This document shows positions 42,701 to 57,700 of a stretch of DNA of 64,000 nt, piece after piece; the first letter of the stretch is position 1; every line of letters begins with the position of its first letter. The notes under the pieces were generated by a model. It had not been told where the DNA came from, did not search any database, and saw only the letters and a program-made list of their open reading frames with translations. The stretch is from Dasyornis broadbenti. Lineage: Eukaryota; Chordata; Aves; Passeriformes; Dasyornithidae. Where the stretch lies: assembly GCA_013397935.1 (NCBI GenBank), contig VZRN01001860.1, positions 160,314 to 224,313 of the forward strand, read 5' to 3'. The translations under genes and the position numbers were made by a program.

Positions 42701-45700
42701 TCCAATAGAAATGCATAATATAATAAAGATACTCCTCTACTGTTTCATCTTCTCATCCCAGAAAAGTGTTGATGTGCAGTTTGAATGTTTGGGAACTTCA
42801 GCAGCAAGGATTGCACAGACAATAGTAATGGTGTATGCAGGACCAGCTTTGCAGTCTTCAAAGAAAAAAGTGATTAATTCAACTGTTACTTCATTATAAG
42901 AGATCAAAAGGCCACTTTATGGCTCCATCTCTGAAACAGTTCTTCAGTCAGATTGAGAGTAATCTCCTGTAACTGAAAACAGAACAGAATGCTCACCCAA
43001 ACAAACCTAAAGCTGTAGTGCTTAAAAGCAATGCAGCTACTACAAATAGCAAGGAAAAGACTGTAAATTGACCTTTAGGAACCCCTCAAAAGCATATGAA
43101 TATGAAAAATGTTAAGATATTTACACTAATTCTTTTCTCAACATCTTCCTGCCCTGTATAAAAACATTTACTGTCCAATTTTCAGAACAAAAATTCAAAA
43201 TGGCTTCAGAGAAATAAAATTTTCCATCCGTTACTTATGAAAAACCATGATATTAATAATTAGCAATTTAAAAATTAATAGACATTAGAATTCACTATAA
43301 GATGTCTTCTGATGATAATGATCCCAGCTTCACTATTGCCTTGTGACTGATTTTTAAGCTGAGGTTTTAGGGTTTTTAGATTTTTATTTTTTCTTAACAT
43401 TCCAATATTTTTTAGTTAAAACAGCTATAACAACTTCAAGAAAAAAGCAATTCCACAAGTCAACTGATGAGAATTCACTGTGTACCAAGACAAGCTTGTT
43501 ACCACACAAGTCAACATTCTGAGGCAGATAATAATAGGCTAAAAGCATAGCACAGGCAAAGGAGATGCTTTCAGACTGAAGATGTTTTCAACCTTTCAAT
43601 ATCCTGGGAAATCTCAACTTCTGTCTGTTTATTGAGTGATTAAGGACAGCATGGTGCATTTTGACACTTGGAGATAAAGTCAAGGAAAATATCCAACAGG
43701 CAGCAGGAAGTGAATATCATGTTGAGATTGAATAGCTGCCAAAGTGCAGAGGGCAAAAACCAAATGTAAGCAAAGATAACATCCAAGACAAACGAGAAGG
43801 CAGTGATGTGTTGCTTGTGACGGTGTACAGAAACAACTGAACCTTAATACAAGGAGGAAGAAGGAGAAGGGAGAACAATGGGTAGAACACAATTGATTTA
43901 AACAAAGCTACACATACAAGCAAGCTGTCAAATGTATTTAAAAACCTGGTCTGAGCTTTACAAAGATTAACCAGTTTCTTTCCTGTGCAATCTTGAAATA
44001 TGGGAATCTACTGGAAAGATAAGTGAAACTTGTAGCTCCTCTTTGTTCTTATTAAAGCATGCACCCTGTTCCACACTACACAAGGACAAGCCATTACAAA
44101 CATCTATTGTAAAACTGGAATAAACCTGCCCTCATGCCAGCATAAGACTACACTGTGTATCTGATAAATGTGCAGTAACCACCTCCATGCAGGCACATGC
44201 AACCCAAACACTCTCATGCACATTTTATAACCACCAATAAGGTGATAGTAACCATATCCATAAAGCTCATCCCTTTCCCTAGAGGTTGGATTCAATTCTC
44301 AGTTCAATAAACATCACATTAACCTATTTTGCTTTTTCAAGTGTTTCAGCTCTAACTGAGCTGGGAAACTGTTTCAAAAGATCCTTCTTTTTCTCTATGT
44401 CCACTACTTGTCATTCTTGAGAACATATGAAAAACCACCAGCCATAAACAGTATTGAAGACAACATTAGTTAGCAGAAGAAGAAAGCTGTGTTCAAAGGA
44501 AACATGTTAAAAGTAATTTAAAAATTCATAGTCCTCCCAAATGAACAAGAGAATTGAGCGAAGGAGTAGAACTTAATTATTAAGTAATTTCGTGCAGATG
44601 ACTAAACTCTAGACCTCTCAAAACATGCCAATAACAGTGTAATCTACATGTGGGGTAGAAATGGAAGAAAAAACAAGCACAGAAACACAACTACCTTATA
44701 CCCTGTGTATCGCTATAAACAGGCACACAGTCCTCTTCCCTTCCACCATTATTTTAAGAAAGAAAGCAAGTCATCTCCCTCATAAATATATTATCATCTG
44801 CCTTTTCCTCTCATTACTTCTAAAAGACATGCTAAAAGAGTACTTTATGTTGAACAGTCAAGGGCCATGGGCTGTAAACTTTATAGCATAAATCACAGAC
44901 CAACAGACTTGCACAAAATGAATAATATTAATTTGAAAATACCTCCTTGACAACACTTAGCATGCAGCATACTCATGGCATTTAAAATGCAGTCACTTTA
45001 TTATCCCTAACTTTTAAAAAAAGAAGTTACAAAAGAGACAAAAAAATTGTCTGATACTGGAATACATAAACAAACAAACAAAAAATTATAGTTTGCATAA
45101 TAATTTTGAACTGAAAGTGACTGTCAGAAGAGCTCTCCCACCTCAGTTTTCTTTTTCCCTGGAAAAGCAGTCATGATGACAGCATAAAGGATGATACTAG
45201 TAAGTGCTACAAGTCAAATACAATTTAATACAATTCAAAACTTCTGCTTTGAATTCTGCAGGATTTACACAATGAAATCTCCTACAGGGCACAATCAGTC
45301 CTCCAGGAAAAGACAAAAATTAGTATCTCACAATTATTTTATTTTTAAAATAAATCCAATAGCAGCTACGATACAATTATGTTCTTCCTTGCACCATACT
45401 TTGCAGATCATCAACTTCAATAATCCTACAGCACTTCCCACTTGACAGTGAAGGTCTTATTTTAGCAAGCGAATTTTCCTGTCTCTAGGCTACTCCATAA
45501 GCTTGAAAAACTCTTGTGCCTCCACTTAATTTGTGACTTCTTTTAGTACAGATAGACATCTACGAGGAACTTGAAAGTAATTTCCATCTGCCTTACAAAG
45601 GAGACAGAGAAAACATTCCTTCACTAGACTCTCTCATTTATGTTACCATTACACACAGCTTAAACCAGAAGCGCTTTAAGAGACTCTTCACTGTATAGCC

Positions 45701-48700
45701 CCACATTCGTCAATGCAGTGAACAAGGGCAGGTAACACAGGTTTCAACAGATGAGTTTCATTCTCAGCAGCATACAGCTTCAGATTTTTTTAGAGATGGC
45801 CCTTATGAGCTAGACAGAAAGTACTACCAGTACTGAAAAGGCAGCTGAAGGTTTGCAGCAAGGTGCAGGTAAGGAAGGCACTGCTGGCATGAGGCAATCA
45901 TGCTCCCTCTCTTCCTCCTATGTTTGCTTGCTGCTGTGCCTTGAATACTTTCAGAGCAAGGGGGCTAATAATGGTCATTGCATCTCTTGCTTTACTTTGA
46001 CTTCGACTTCTGGTCTCTTATTAGTGACCTGCTTCCAAATCATGAGAGCATTTCAAATTTACACTAAGCCTGCACATAAGCCTTCTAAGAAACAATGTGC
46101 AGAAACCCACACCTAGGTAGTTTCCATTTGGTGAAGATACAGACGCATGACTCGATCAGGCACAGAGTCAAGAGTTTGTCTTTCTGAAGTGCTGTGCAGC
46201 ATGAAGAATCACCTTTTCCAAGAAGAAAAGGTGGCATGGCAATGGTATTTCAGACTATGAAAGAAAAAGAAAGGGAAGATCCTGCAGCTGCCAAATCCTC
46301 CCCAGAGAGCACCAGCACACAGCCCTCCCTCTAGTCAATGTGGTCTTCTTTCAATGGAGCACATGACTTTAAAGAAGTTATGACCACAGGGTTATCAGAC
46401 AATGTATGGGTTTCTTCATGATCATACTCTGCTAAGCAATTAGGTCAAACCGTGCTCTTGAAAATTAGTTTAGTGCAATTGAAGGTCAAGGAATGAAAGC
46501 ATGTGGGGTAGATGAAGCAGAAAAAAAGTAGAAGGATTTATCTCTCAAGCACATACAAAGCCCTTGCCAGGAAGAGGAGTTGCACTGTTGCTAGAACTTT
46601 ATAGTGTATGAAAGGAACATTCTTGGCACTGAAAAACTGGCATCTGTGTACAAATACAAAAAGTGTTCCAAGTTACAAGCTGTACACAGAAACAAAAAGG
46701 AACTTCTTCACATCAATGTGTTCACCAGTACTGTCTTTTTCATTCTAAATTACACTTTTGTCAATGGATTGAAGTGGCTTAGTTGTCAGGCAAATAAGCA
46801 GATTTTTGTTACTTTTAATGAGAACAAAGAGATATTACATGCTTTTACAGAGTTCTGTAATTCTTTTCTTTTAAAAAAAGATTATTTTGCATAAGCAGGA
46901 ATTCTGATGTCAGATTCTTTTTCTTATATTCACATTTAGGTTTTGGAATGCAAATTTGAATGAGTAAAGTACTCTGGGTCTATGTTGGCAGCAGATGTTC
47001 AGAAGAAAAGACACACTGAAAAAGCTGGAAGCATTACTGAAGGTTTGACAATTCTGTTCTCCTGGAAACCCATGGATTACTGCAGATACAAAACAGAGAC
47101 ATACTATCAGCTTTACACATGGCTGTAAGAAGCTGGCTGAATTATTTTTCTGAAAGTAGCCAAAGACCAAATTATCTTTCCTGCTTTTTCAAGTGCTTTG
47201 AACAGTTGAATAGGTGGGCAAGAGGCAAACACCAGACAGGCAGAGACAAAACCTTCCCTGCTTCCTGTATGTACATAAACAATTCAGCTCTGTCTCCAGT
47301 TCCATATTATCTATCCAGTACTCACTTGTACAGTCTGCATAATACCAAATATGCATGCTTGTCACTGTGCCAGCAGACAAGACAAGAAATGCAAGTTACC
47401 AACATTGCTGAAACTTTATACAAAAGACTGAGTAACGGTCAGACACTATTTTTATGCTGTGCAATCCAGTTACTGCCTAGTAGGAACAGCAATTACATTA
47501 CTGGAGAGAAGGATAGTTTAAAAAAAAAAGGTTGATGGCTATTCCTTTGTGAGCAAAAGCATTACATCTAAAGGCTGTGACTTCCACGTTTCAGGAGCTG
47601 TAAAACTTTTCACTTCTTACGAAATAAACATCTTTTCATGGTTCTTTATTGAGAATTCTGTTTAGCATATGATTATATTTCACTTTTAAATTTCATCTAA
47701 TATAGTTCAATGTGATATTAGTGCACAGACATTATACAGACAGTTTGAGAAGCTGAGAGTTAGTTTGTACAGTGTTCTCTGAGGTATGTTAAATTTTTTT
47801 TTATTTTTATTTTTAATATGAGACTAAGCAATACTGCAAAGATCAGGAGCTCTTAGCTTTCTAGTATACAGACAAAAGCAGTGCTACACCACACTTTCAC
47901 ATCCACACTGTCTCTCACATTTTCACAAGAAGAAAGGTAATGTTAGATTGACTGAATCTTGGTGTTCTGTGGTTCTCTCTCAAGAGACACTTCTGAGTTA
48001 CTACTCTTTGACATGTGCGCTGCTAAAAGGCAAAAAGTACTGACTTGTTCTAGAGGAATTTGGAACTGCTCCTTTGCAGTTACAGTGGGAACAAGAATAA
48101 TTCACTGAATGAGGTGACATGACAAATACAAGATGAACACTATGAGTATGACAGTGAACTCAACCTAAACACATGTATGATTCTGGGTAAAACTTGAGGA
48201 TGGCAAAAACAATGCAAAAGTGAAAATGTGAGCTGTTCCTATTCCTCAAATGCCTTAATAGAAATACTTCAGTGATTATCAAACTACAGAATGTGAAGAG
48301 CTAGATAATACTTGAGACAATACTTCTGACTGAAGACTACTCATAGACACAGGAGTTTAAAATATTGATGTGAAATCCATATCAAAATGTAATGGTATTC
48401 AATGTATAAACTGGAGGAATGTGTATGGCTGTAAAACTTTCAAGGCAGCTGTATGTCAGCCGTTTCCTATTAATGATGCCTGGGCTGGTGCTTGTAGAAA
48501 CCCATTTGGTCTGAATAGATGTACATCTGCTAAAGCCTTTTCAGAAATCATCTTATACTATGAAAAGCAGAGTACTTGCACTTGTAAGCAGTTGGAAGTA
48601 ATAACTACATCTATAACATACAGGAANNNNNNNNNNNNNNNNNNNNNNNNAAAAAAAAAAAAAAAAGGGAGATAATGCAAAAAAAGCTACAGATTTTCAA

Positions 48701-51700
48701 GCAACTGCCATTCATGGTATTAAAAGTACATGTACACATACAGGTACTTTAAAAATCAATGCTTAAGTACATAACCATATAAATAATGCTTAAGTACATA
48801 ACCTTAATGTGCCTTGAAAGTACTTAAGTAGAGTCTTAATGCTTCCACTGTTATTTAGTACTTCATTTTCCCCTTCCTTTGGACTTTTCATGAAATTTGT
48901 AAACCAGCTCAGCAATTAACATTAAATCATAAATTAATCTAGCTAAATTTTAAAAGTCACGTGTGACGTAAGTCTGACTCAGAGCTGATTACAAAAGCTC
49001 AGCTATCACTTGCTCAGAAAATCTCAAACCAGGAACCTGGTGTGAATATTAAAACATATGAGAAGAACAAACATTTGACTGTGGTGATGCTAAAGACTGT
49101 TATTGCTGTTATTTCATAACCAGTGTTTTGAGTTACATGCCTCTCTTTTCAGCATGGGTCCTGAAGCATGCTTGAGTGGGTGTTTGTCCTTCAGCTTGGG
49201 AAAGAAAACTCTAGTGGTAGTACTTATCATTGCTGATAATGCATCATCACCTCACTCGCGTGATCCACTCTTTCATCACAATGAACAGCCTTCTTTCATT
49301 CCACCTTTTCAGAAACTGCTGTCTTATAGTGTATGACCTAGCACCTTAATGAGCAATGACACTGTGCCTATAAGCAGTATTCCTGTGCAGATTTTGACTC
49401 TGGAAGGTATCTGTGTTGAATGGCCACAAATAAAAACACAGAAATGCATCACCTTTACAGCACAGCTGCACCTAAACAACACTTATGCGAGAAAAAGTTT
49501 ATTTCAACGTATTTGAAAAAAGTACTTAACACAGTAATAGAGTATGGATCATTCAAACACTTGCTAGGAAAAGGGTGAAATCTAATCACAGAGAGCAGAC
49601 GTGAGGATGGACTGCAAAGCCCCAAATGGGTTATGACTCACATTTTCCTAGAAATTATACAAATTAAAAGTGTGGAAACGATTTAATGTTGGGTTACTTC
49701 CTATTTCTTCCAGGCATGAAGAATCACTAAAATCCACAGCTATCACTAACCTTTCAGTATTAGAGCACAAGAAGAAATGAACAACCTCCTTATGCTCCAC
49801 AGAAGATGGTGGAGTAATTTTTGTGTAAAAAAATTCTGGATTTTCTCCTCCAGTTATTAATTTGATGTTAGCTAAATATGTAAGAAATTCACTGAGCTAT
49901 GAACACATCACTCAAGTCAGTGATGAAAACACCGCTATTCCTTCACTTAAAGGCAGCTTTTTAAAATGATATGGCATTACAAACAAAGCAGTTTGTGTCA
50001 CGAAATGAATCTCATGCTAAGTGCCTTAGTAACTTCCATATACATTACGGTTTTATGAGCCTCTATTTGCAGCCAAGTAATTGTCTGCTTCCCCAGACCT
50101 TCAGCTTTTATTCACAACTATTCATAGACTAGCTTTGGCACTTAGGAATTTAGAACATCTGAAAAAAAAAAATATTCCAAGTTGTCCCCTCTGACCCCTG
50201 TGCAAAGGAGGGCTTGTCTGGCCATGCTGTGGTGCTCCAACATATAAACATACTCAGACTGTGCTGTCACCAGTCTCATTGCCCAGCATTAATCACCGGT
50301 TTTGCTCCCCAGTTGAAAGCGGCTCTTCCATGTGGTCTTAGCTGGCCTCACCTGCACAGCGCTGACGCAGAGCACACAGGGTGCAGGGTTTTCTGTGTTT
50401 TAAAGGCTGAGCTGGTATCTGTCACAAACAGAGGCTGCCCCATCCCACTGCCTTCTGTGCTAGCACCAGCACCATCCTGAGCACAGCCTGGAAGCGGGAG
50501 GGGATTACAGACTGAGCTGCCTGAACTGGGTCAACATGGGCATGTCAGACAAGGATCCATGCCAGCCGCCGGCACGGCATAGGAATGCAGGGCCAGTGGG
50601 AACGCTGCTCAGTGGGTGAGGAACAGGACGATCCCATTCACTGATCCTTGCACTAGGCTGGCTTAGCCACACCGGGTGGGCTTGCAGGCAGGCACAGCAG
50701 CACTGACCAGGAACTAACACTTTTAGGAGGATCAGTAATGTAAAGGTTCTTTCTAGAGAAACCAAAGGGGCAGCAGAAGTAGACCAGCTTTGCAAGATAG
50801 AATCTAGAATGGTTTGTTCTTCAGCTAATGTTATAACTGGCAGCAAAACCAGGAAAAGAGATATCCTTCTTTTAGGCAAGAATGTGAAGTAAATAGTATC
50901 AGAAAGCCGTTTCAAATAAAAAGCCACAAGAAAAGATGAGACATAAGGAACTAAGTGATTCCCTGATGTGCTTTCCTTTACCAGGGAATCAATGGCAATT
51001 CTATGCAGATGGCCCTGCTCATGAAGATTAGAAAATATTGCCAGACAGATAATATACCAACAAAGTCAGAATTCCCATACCAAAATGTTTGAAGTCTATG
51101 TTTGCAGGGAATAAAAACCACAACAAAACACAAACACACACACAAACCCAAAGCAAACAAAACAAAACAGAACAAAAGTCTCTAAAAGAAAAAGAAAGCT
51201 GAAGGAGAGAAGTTGAAATATCTACCTCTAGGATTATATCTGCATCACCTTTCTTAAAGGTAACAGGACCAAGTGTCCCTATAAAGGAGCCTGAGCTAGC
51301 AAGAAGAGAGGTATCAAAAGAAAGCTAAAATTTGTTACCATTCAAGACTCCCATATACAATAATAAACTCCCAGTCTTGTTGATGGAATTATTCAGCGTT
51401 GAGTTCTTGGCCTCAAAATTGTAGGACCCAAGTAAGACATACGCTAGTATTATTTTCCTCTGCAGACAAAGGGAGAAAACCCCACACCTTGTCACCCATT
51501 AAACCTGGCAAAATAATTTAACTTGACAGAATAACTTAATTGTAAACCATGTCAGAATACAACATTATCAGTTCACATAGACATTAGCTGCACTCAGTTA
51601 TATCTACATAGCTAGGTAAAGTAAGCACAGTACCGAATAACAGACACCACAAAGGATACACACGATTTGAAGTTTTATGCATTGGCTTTCTTTAGTCTCC

Positions 51701-54700
51701 TTTAGAAATATAGCAGCAAGGAAGTTCAATCCTCTTCTCTAAAAACTTCAGCAAACAGAGAGAATAGAAGAGAAGAGAGTCTCCATACCACTTCTCTCTT
51801 TACCAAGAAAGTTAAAAGTCACCAGATTCCAGAAAAGGAACAGCCTTTCTCTGTCCCATAAGAGTAACGACTTCAGAACACTACAAGTCCAACAAACTGA
51901 TTTGGGGAAAATGTCACTCTGCTATCCGTTCCCATGGCACGAAAGCATGTACTCTAAGTGCATACTTCTACAGGCACATCTAGCCAAAGCTAGAACAACT
52001 ACTGACACTTGAAAGAACACTGAGGAAAGGTACAAGAGCCTAGAAGCCAGTTTACATACCAGGCAGAAAAATCAGGACTCAAGTAACTTGTGAAAACTTA
52101 GAAAAAGACCATTAATTGCTCACAAATAAAGACATAGTGGAAATAAAATATTTCCAGTACACTGGTTCAGTTACAGGCTCTTAGCATCCTGTTTAGGCAG
52201 AAGCGCACAGACAAATGCTATCGCCCTAAGCAATTTTATCCTTTCTAAAACCTCACTCCTCTGCATAGTTCAGAAAAAAACCTCAAACTATAATTTTAAT
52301 CAGTATGTAAAGACAGTTGTAATTTACACCAACTACCAACTATGAAATCTCCAAAACTTTGGTTGTCTCCCCATGTGTTTATGACCACCCAGTAAAGTAT
52401 TTTTCTTTCAGTTAAATACAGGCAAGACCATCCAAGCTTCATAACAGAGATTTGCACCTTCAAGCAGATGTTAGTGGGGAAGGTTTGTCCTGGTAGAGTG
52501 GCACACCACAGCACTGCAGGGGCCCTGCTGCTGGTGGTCAAGGCACCCATGTGGTCTGGGCAGTCACACAACAATGCTTCCTCCTCAACACTATTGCCTC
52601 TGGAAGCACAAATGATTTGGCACATCAGCTTACACAAACAGGAGGGGGAAACAGGAAGGAAATAAAAACTAAAACCAAGAGAATAAGGCTGCAGACCACC
52701 ATGTGGATTACTCAGTGTAGTGTTTTACAGCAATCCTAAACCATGTGCACTATTCTGGGACTGGGTGAAAAGCACCTATTACAAGACATTGCCTCTATCA
52801 TCAATGTGTGCCACAACCGAGAAAACCCACAAAATTCCAACACACCAATAATAGTGCACTTTTCGTACAACAGGACAACATCCTCAAGGGCTGTAATATG
52901 CCTGGAAACTTTGAAGGAGAGTGTTAAAACTGATCCAAGATATCCTCAACAAATTATCCTTATCAGCTTTCTCCTTTTCCAGAATGGTATCATGCAATTC
53001 TTTCCTTTAATTTTACAAGCTCAATATTGATACAATTTAGATTCCCTGTTCACACTGGTCTCATTTCAACAGGTCCCATAAGGTCATTTTTCTTGAGGCA
53101 AGTAGCCTTTCAATTCCAGCCTGCAGAACCATTTGGGAAAACTGTAAATGTAAATCTAGTTTATAAAATTTCTTTGTTTCACTAAACATTTTAACTCTTC
53201 CAGTGTATTAAAAATATCATGCCACTCCAAGCTTAGTGGTGCAAGTCTAAATGTACCAAAGTCTTAAGTCTTTCTTAAGAAGCTTCTTCCAACAGCTTCA
53301 CCACCTTAGCTTAGCATCCCTTCTTCACTTTAGAAGAGGACAGCAGCAATCTCTTTGGAATGGAGGGACAAGACCTACAAGTAACACGTAAAGGAGCATG
53401 TAGCAAGGTTTGCAAGGATATGGAAAGATACCTGCCCCTACAATTCAGCTCTGTCATTAGTCTGTTCCATAACTGCACCAAAACCAACAGGAATGTCACC
53501 CAACAAGTGACCAATATGTGCAGACTCCATTCTTCCTGTAGCACCTCCTAGACAAGATCTCAAAGTTTTGCAACATCACCTATGTCAGACTGCTTGCACC
53601 AGCCTTTGTACCCAGTTCTGCAAAATTTGACACGTTAGGCCAAAATTCACTGCATAAGGCAGATATGCAGCAAAAAGTAAAGACCTGAAGATCTTTAGGC
53701 TTTGTCTACACTTCTCTCAGCTTCCACCCATCTCAGCCAAATTCATCATGGTTAAGTATGACTTGCTATAGTGCCTGGCAAGTAAATGAATGATGTTCAG
53801 GTTTGGTGGATAATGCTCTTTTTTATCACCTATCTTTCTGCAAGAGGGCAAAAACATAGTTTGAGAAACAAGAGTTTTATTTGAGACAGAGCTCCTACAA
53901 AGCCACAATCACCCAGGAAATGAGCTGCTGAGCCACTGCTTTAATTGGAATCATTTCTTCAGAATACAAAATTGTATGAACAAGTTGCATGGGTTTGCTA
54001 ACTGTGCTAGTCAAAAACAGGAAGACACCTGGACATTAAGGCAGGGTCTCACAAGAAACATGCAATCTCCTCCCAAAAAGCTGATACAGCTTTGAATACC
54101 TCTGACTAACTGCAACAAACATTTGTGAAGACTACTTCAGAACTATTGCACCACCCATAGTTCTCCAAATTCCCAGCTTAAACTTCCTTGTTGTCGGTTC
54201 ACATTCTGTCTTTGTAGCACAGTGCCTCTTTATCTCCATCCCTTCTGCATATTTAACTTGAAGGAGATTTATGGAGGCAATCACAACTGCATGCAGGCTG
54301 GGATTTCACAGTGCTTTCAGTTGATCTCAGAGTGCACAACTGCCATAAATTCATATAAGATGAAGTATTTTTCCCCTTTGACAGCAGCACTACATAAAAA
54401 AAAAACCCAAAAACCAACCAAACAAAAAAAAAAAAAACAAAAAAAAGAACTCCCCAAAAACAAACCCACCAAAAAAAAAAAAAACCCAACCAAAAAAACC
54501 CAAAAAAACAAAAACAAAACAAAACAAAAAAAGAAACAAACCAACCCAAAAAAACCCCACCAGAAAAACTAAATGAAACAACTTACACAGAAACACACAG
54601 CAGAGGAAAGAGATACTGATCCTTTCAACTACCAATAGTGCAGCCTGAGCTTTGAACAAAGCTCTCATGAAAAGGCGGTGTCAGCCTCCCCTTCCTAGGC

Positions 54701-57700
54701 TAAAGAGGCCGACTTCTGTTCAGTACACATAGTTCCAGCAGAAAAACTGACATACTCAAATATCTGTAAAGTGAGAAAATGGGAAGGGGAAAAAAAACAA
54801 ACACCAAAAATTCCCCACAAACACAGGACAAATCTGGAAAGCCCAAAAGAACAGATAGAAGTTTCAGCACACCCCTAACATGCCTGCTCTGGTTCTGATC
54901 ATGCCTCACTCAGCCTGACTAGAAGGAAAATCAGACAAGCATTTTTATCTGCTTCCTGATGAGTTTAGATTTACAAAGATTTGTGCATTTAAACTGAGAG
55001 CACGGAATAATCAGCAAGCTCTAGTTTTTATTACACTGTATTTTAAAAGACATACAAAGCAGTCATTATTCTCCCTAAGAGAGAGAAATAAAGTAAGTAG
55101 GACCAAGTTATACCTAAAAAAAGCATCAGCACTTCTTGTGCTTTTCATGAAGCAAACCTCTCAGCACATTTTATACGGCAGCAATTGTCACCAGTGGCAC
55201 TGTATGGTGACAGCTCTTGCAGCCTGCACAACCAGTAGCTTGCAGGTTATTGTGCATTTGTGAAAATGAAACATTTGGAAGCAGTCTGGGAGGTAACGGG
55301 ACTTGAGATGCGTAATTTTTACAACCATGTTTTCCAGTTAAGAAACCTTCCTTTTCAGTTTTCAGTATCCATGCAACCATGAAAGCCAGGACTTACAAAC
55401 AAGTGTGGAACAACCAGCTTCTCCTCTGAGGGTTGTCAAGACTGATAAAACATGAGTATGGTTCACAAACAGCACAGAAGGGGTTATTTGATGTAATTTG
55501 AACTATACAACTTTCAATCCTTCAAATAGAAACAAAAGAGCACACAAAGACACCAACCAACCAGGTTTCCTGGTCAAACAGCGGCTTTGTTGTCAACATT
55601 TTCAGAGTTCCTTCTGAGGTCCTTTTCCCTGAAAAATTCATATAGTCCACTCTATTTAACTAATTATCATGTACAACTAAAAATTGCATAAAGCAGTTAT
55701 AAAAACAGTGAATTACACAGTTGCAGTATTTATCACTGTGCCCATATGAATAACACAGCAAATGGCACTGCAGAGGTCTGCACCTTCTGCTTCGTCAGAG
55801 TTTAAGCACTTTACTGCTGTATGAAAAGGAAGGTTAACACATGCCTTTTAATGGAGCAATAGAGATGAGCCTACAGAAAGAAAACTCAAGGAAACAGAAA
55901 CTGGAAATTTCAGTGTATGGCAGTTAAAAATTTTATAGCTTACATGCAACACTTTTAGCCTTACAAAACCATCTTTTACATTGCTTCTTCCCCTCCCCCA
56001 TATGACTTTTTGACAATTCATAGAACAAATGTTACACAGTAACAATATTAAAGATAGTTTTCATTGGTTTTAAATGTGACACTTTTGAAAGGAAGCATCA
56101 CCCGAAACAAGTTTCACATCCTATAAATGAGCTTGACAATACTGACGCAATTTTAGTACATGGGCTAGTTAGCAAGATTAGCTTAGGTTTTCAAGCCTAA
56201 AAAGTGCCATGAAGGTCAAATTCTGGATGCCATTCAAGTTGGTTTGTTTGGGGTTTTTTTGGCGGTTTTACTTTCCTCCCAGTACAGAAGGGCAATGTAG
56301 TTACAGTTACAGTGTTTGGATAGATGACAGGCAGCCTCCACAGTTGTAAAAAGCAGTGCTACTGAAAACTGGTATCTGCATAATTAAAAACACACACATG
56401 CATGCATACATATATATATTTTGTATCTATATAAAAATAAAATGTAAATATATATTTGTGTATTCAGCATACATATTCCCTGCTTACTACAGATAATTTT
56501 CCACTACCCAGGGAAGAAAAAAATAGTCCTTTTTCAATCAACTCTGAAAGGTAGAGGAATGTTTTACAGAATGTAAATACATATTTGCACAGCTCTCCTT
56601 TCTCTTATCAACATCTTCAGCATGTTATCCTTTGCATTTTTCTCTCACAACTGATAAAGCGATTGGGTACATTAGGTAGCAGAGTTAGCTTGCTGCTTTT
56701 TACTCTTAGCATCTCTTCTTAGTAAGCTATCAAGTAGAGTCAGAGCAGCCTCCAAAACCAGCAAGATTCAGTGTAGCTTTCCTTCAACAAGTGTTTCCCT
56801 AGTGAGTCCAACAGGTCCAAAAAAGCTTGACATTCGAAACTTTTATATACCTCTTCCTACTTTCTAAATCAACAAGAATTTAAAAATGATGAAACAGTGC
56901 AATGCAAATACCATTCCTCAATTCCAAAACGTTGCCTTAACAGTCTGCATCTCTTTTAGAAAGCACATGAAAGCTTGAAGGAAAATAAAGCAACAAAAAA
57001 CAAATGTGGGTGTAGGGGGTGAAAGAAGAAGCTGTCTATAAGATCAGAAACGAAATCCTTTCAATTCACACAGACAAACATAGTATATATTTATACCATA
57101 GCTTTGGAGAGCTCTCCCTAAAATTATTTAAGCAACACCACATTTCTCACAATTCTGTATGAATTCCCAAGCAAGGCCAGTCAAGGGAAGTAAAAACATA
57201 CTTTGAAAAGTTTGATGTGGTTTGAAGGCCTTTACTTGCTTGCTCACCATAGTGATATTTTTAATACTGCTGAACTTGAGTTCCTGACTTTTGGGCAGAC
57301 TGAAGTAAAAGCACTGCAGTGGGGTATTTAAAATGCGCAGTCACACCACCTGCAACTGCAGACAGAATTAAAATAACAAAATAGCTTTTAGCAAATCTGT
57401 TGCTCTTCCATGATAATGTTTACCACCTCTTGAAACTTCATAGCTAGGTAATTACTTAATATGTCTGTAGGTAGCCTGCATCTGAACAAGTAACACACAT
57501 AATTTCAAATTTGTAAGACAGAAAACAACAACAAAAAAATGTATGCAATGCAACATACATTAATCAAGAGCAATCTTCTTATATGTTCTAAAGATAGCAT
57601 TAGATCCGTAAGTCTCACAAGACTGGTTTGGTACAAAAGCTTGAGATAAACCAACCTGAGCAGCCATGAACTTGCCAGAAGAAATCACATACGGGCAAGA

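Noticed and set aside
47119..47535. 138-codon plus-strand open frame
   Set aside because: No recognisable domain, no splice or promoter context, and ordinary intronic composition. A frame of this length is expected by chance in 64 kb.
50505..50927. 140-codon minus-strand open frame with a hydrophobic stretch
   Set aside because: No family recognised and no start context; located in a GC-richer intronic patch. Insufficient support for a nested gene.
54222..54668. Overlapping open frames of 75-116 codons rich in K/P/T/N on one strand and F/W/G on the other
   Set aside because: They are translations of the A/C-only low-complexity tract, not protein-coding.
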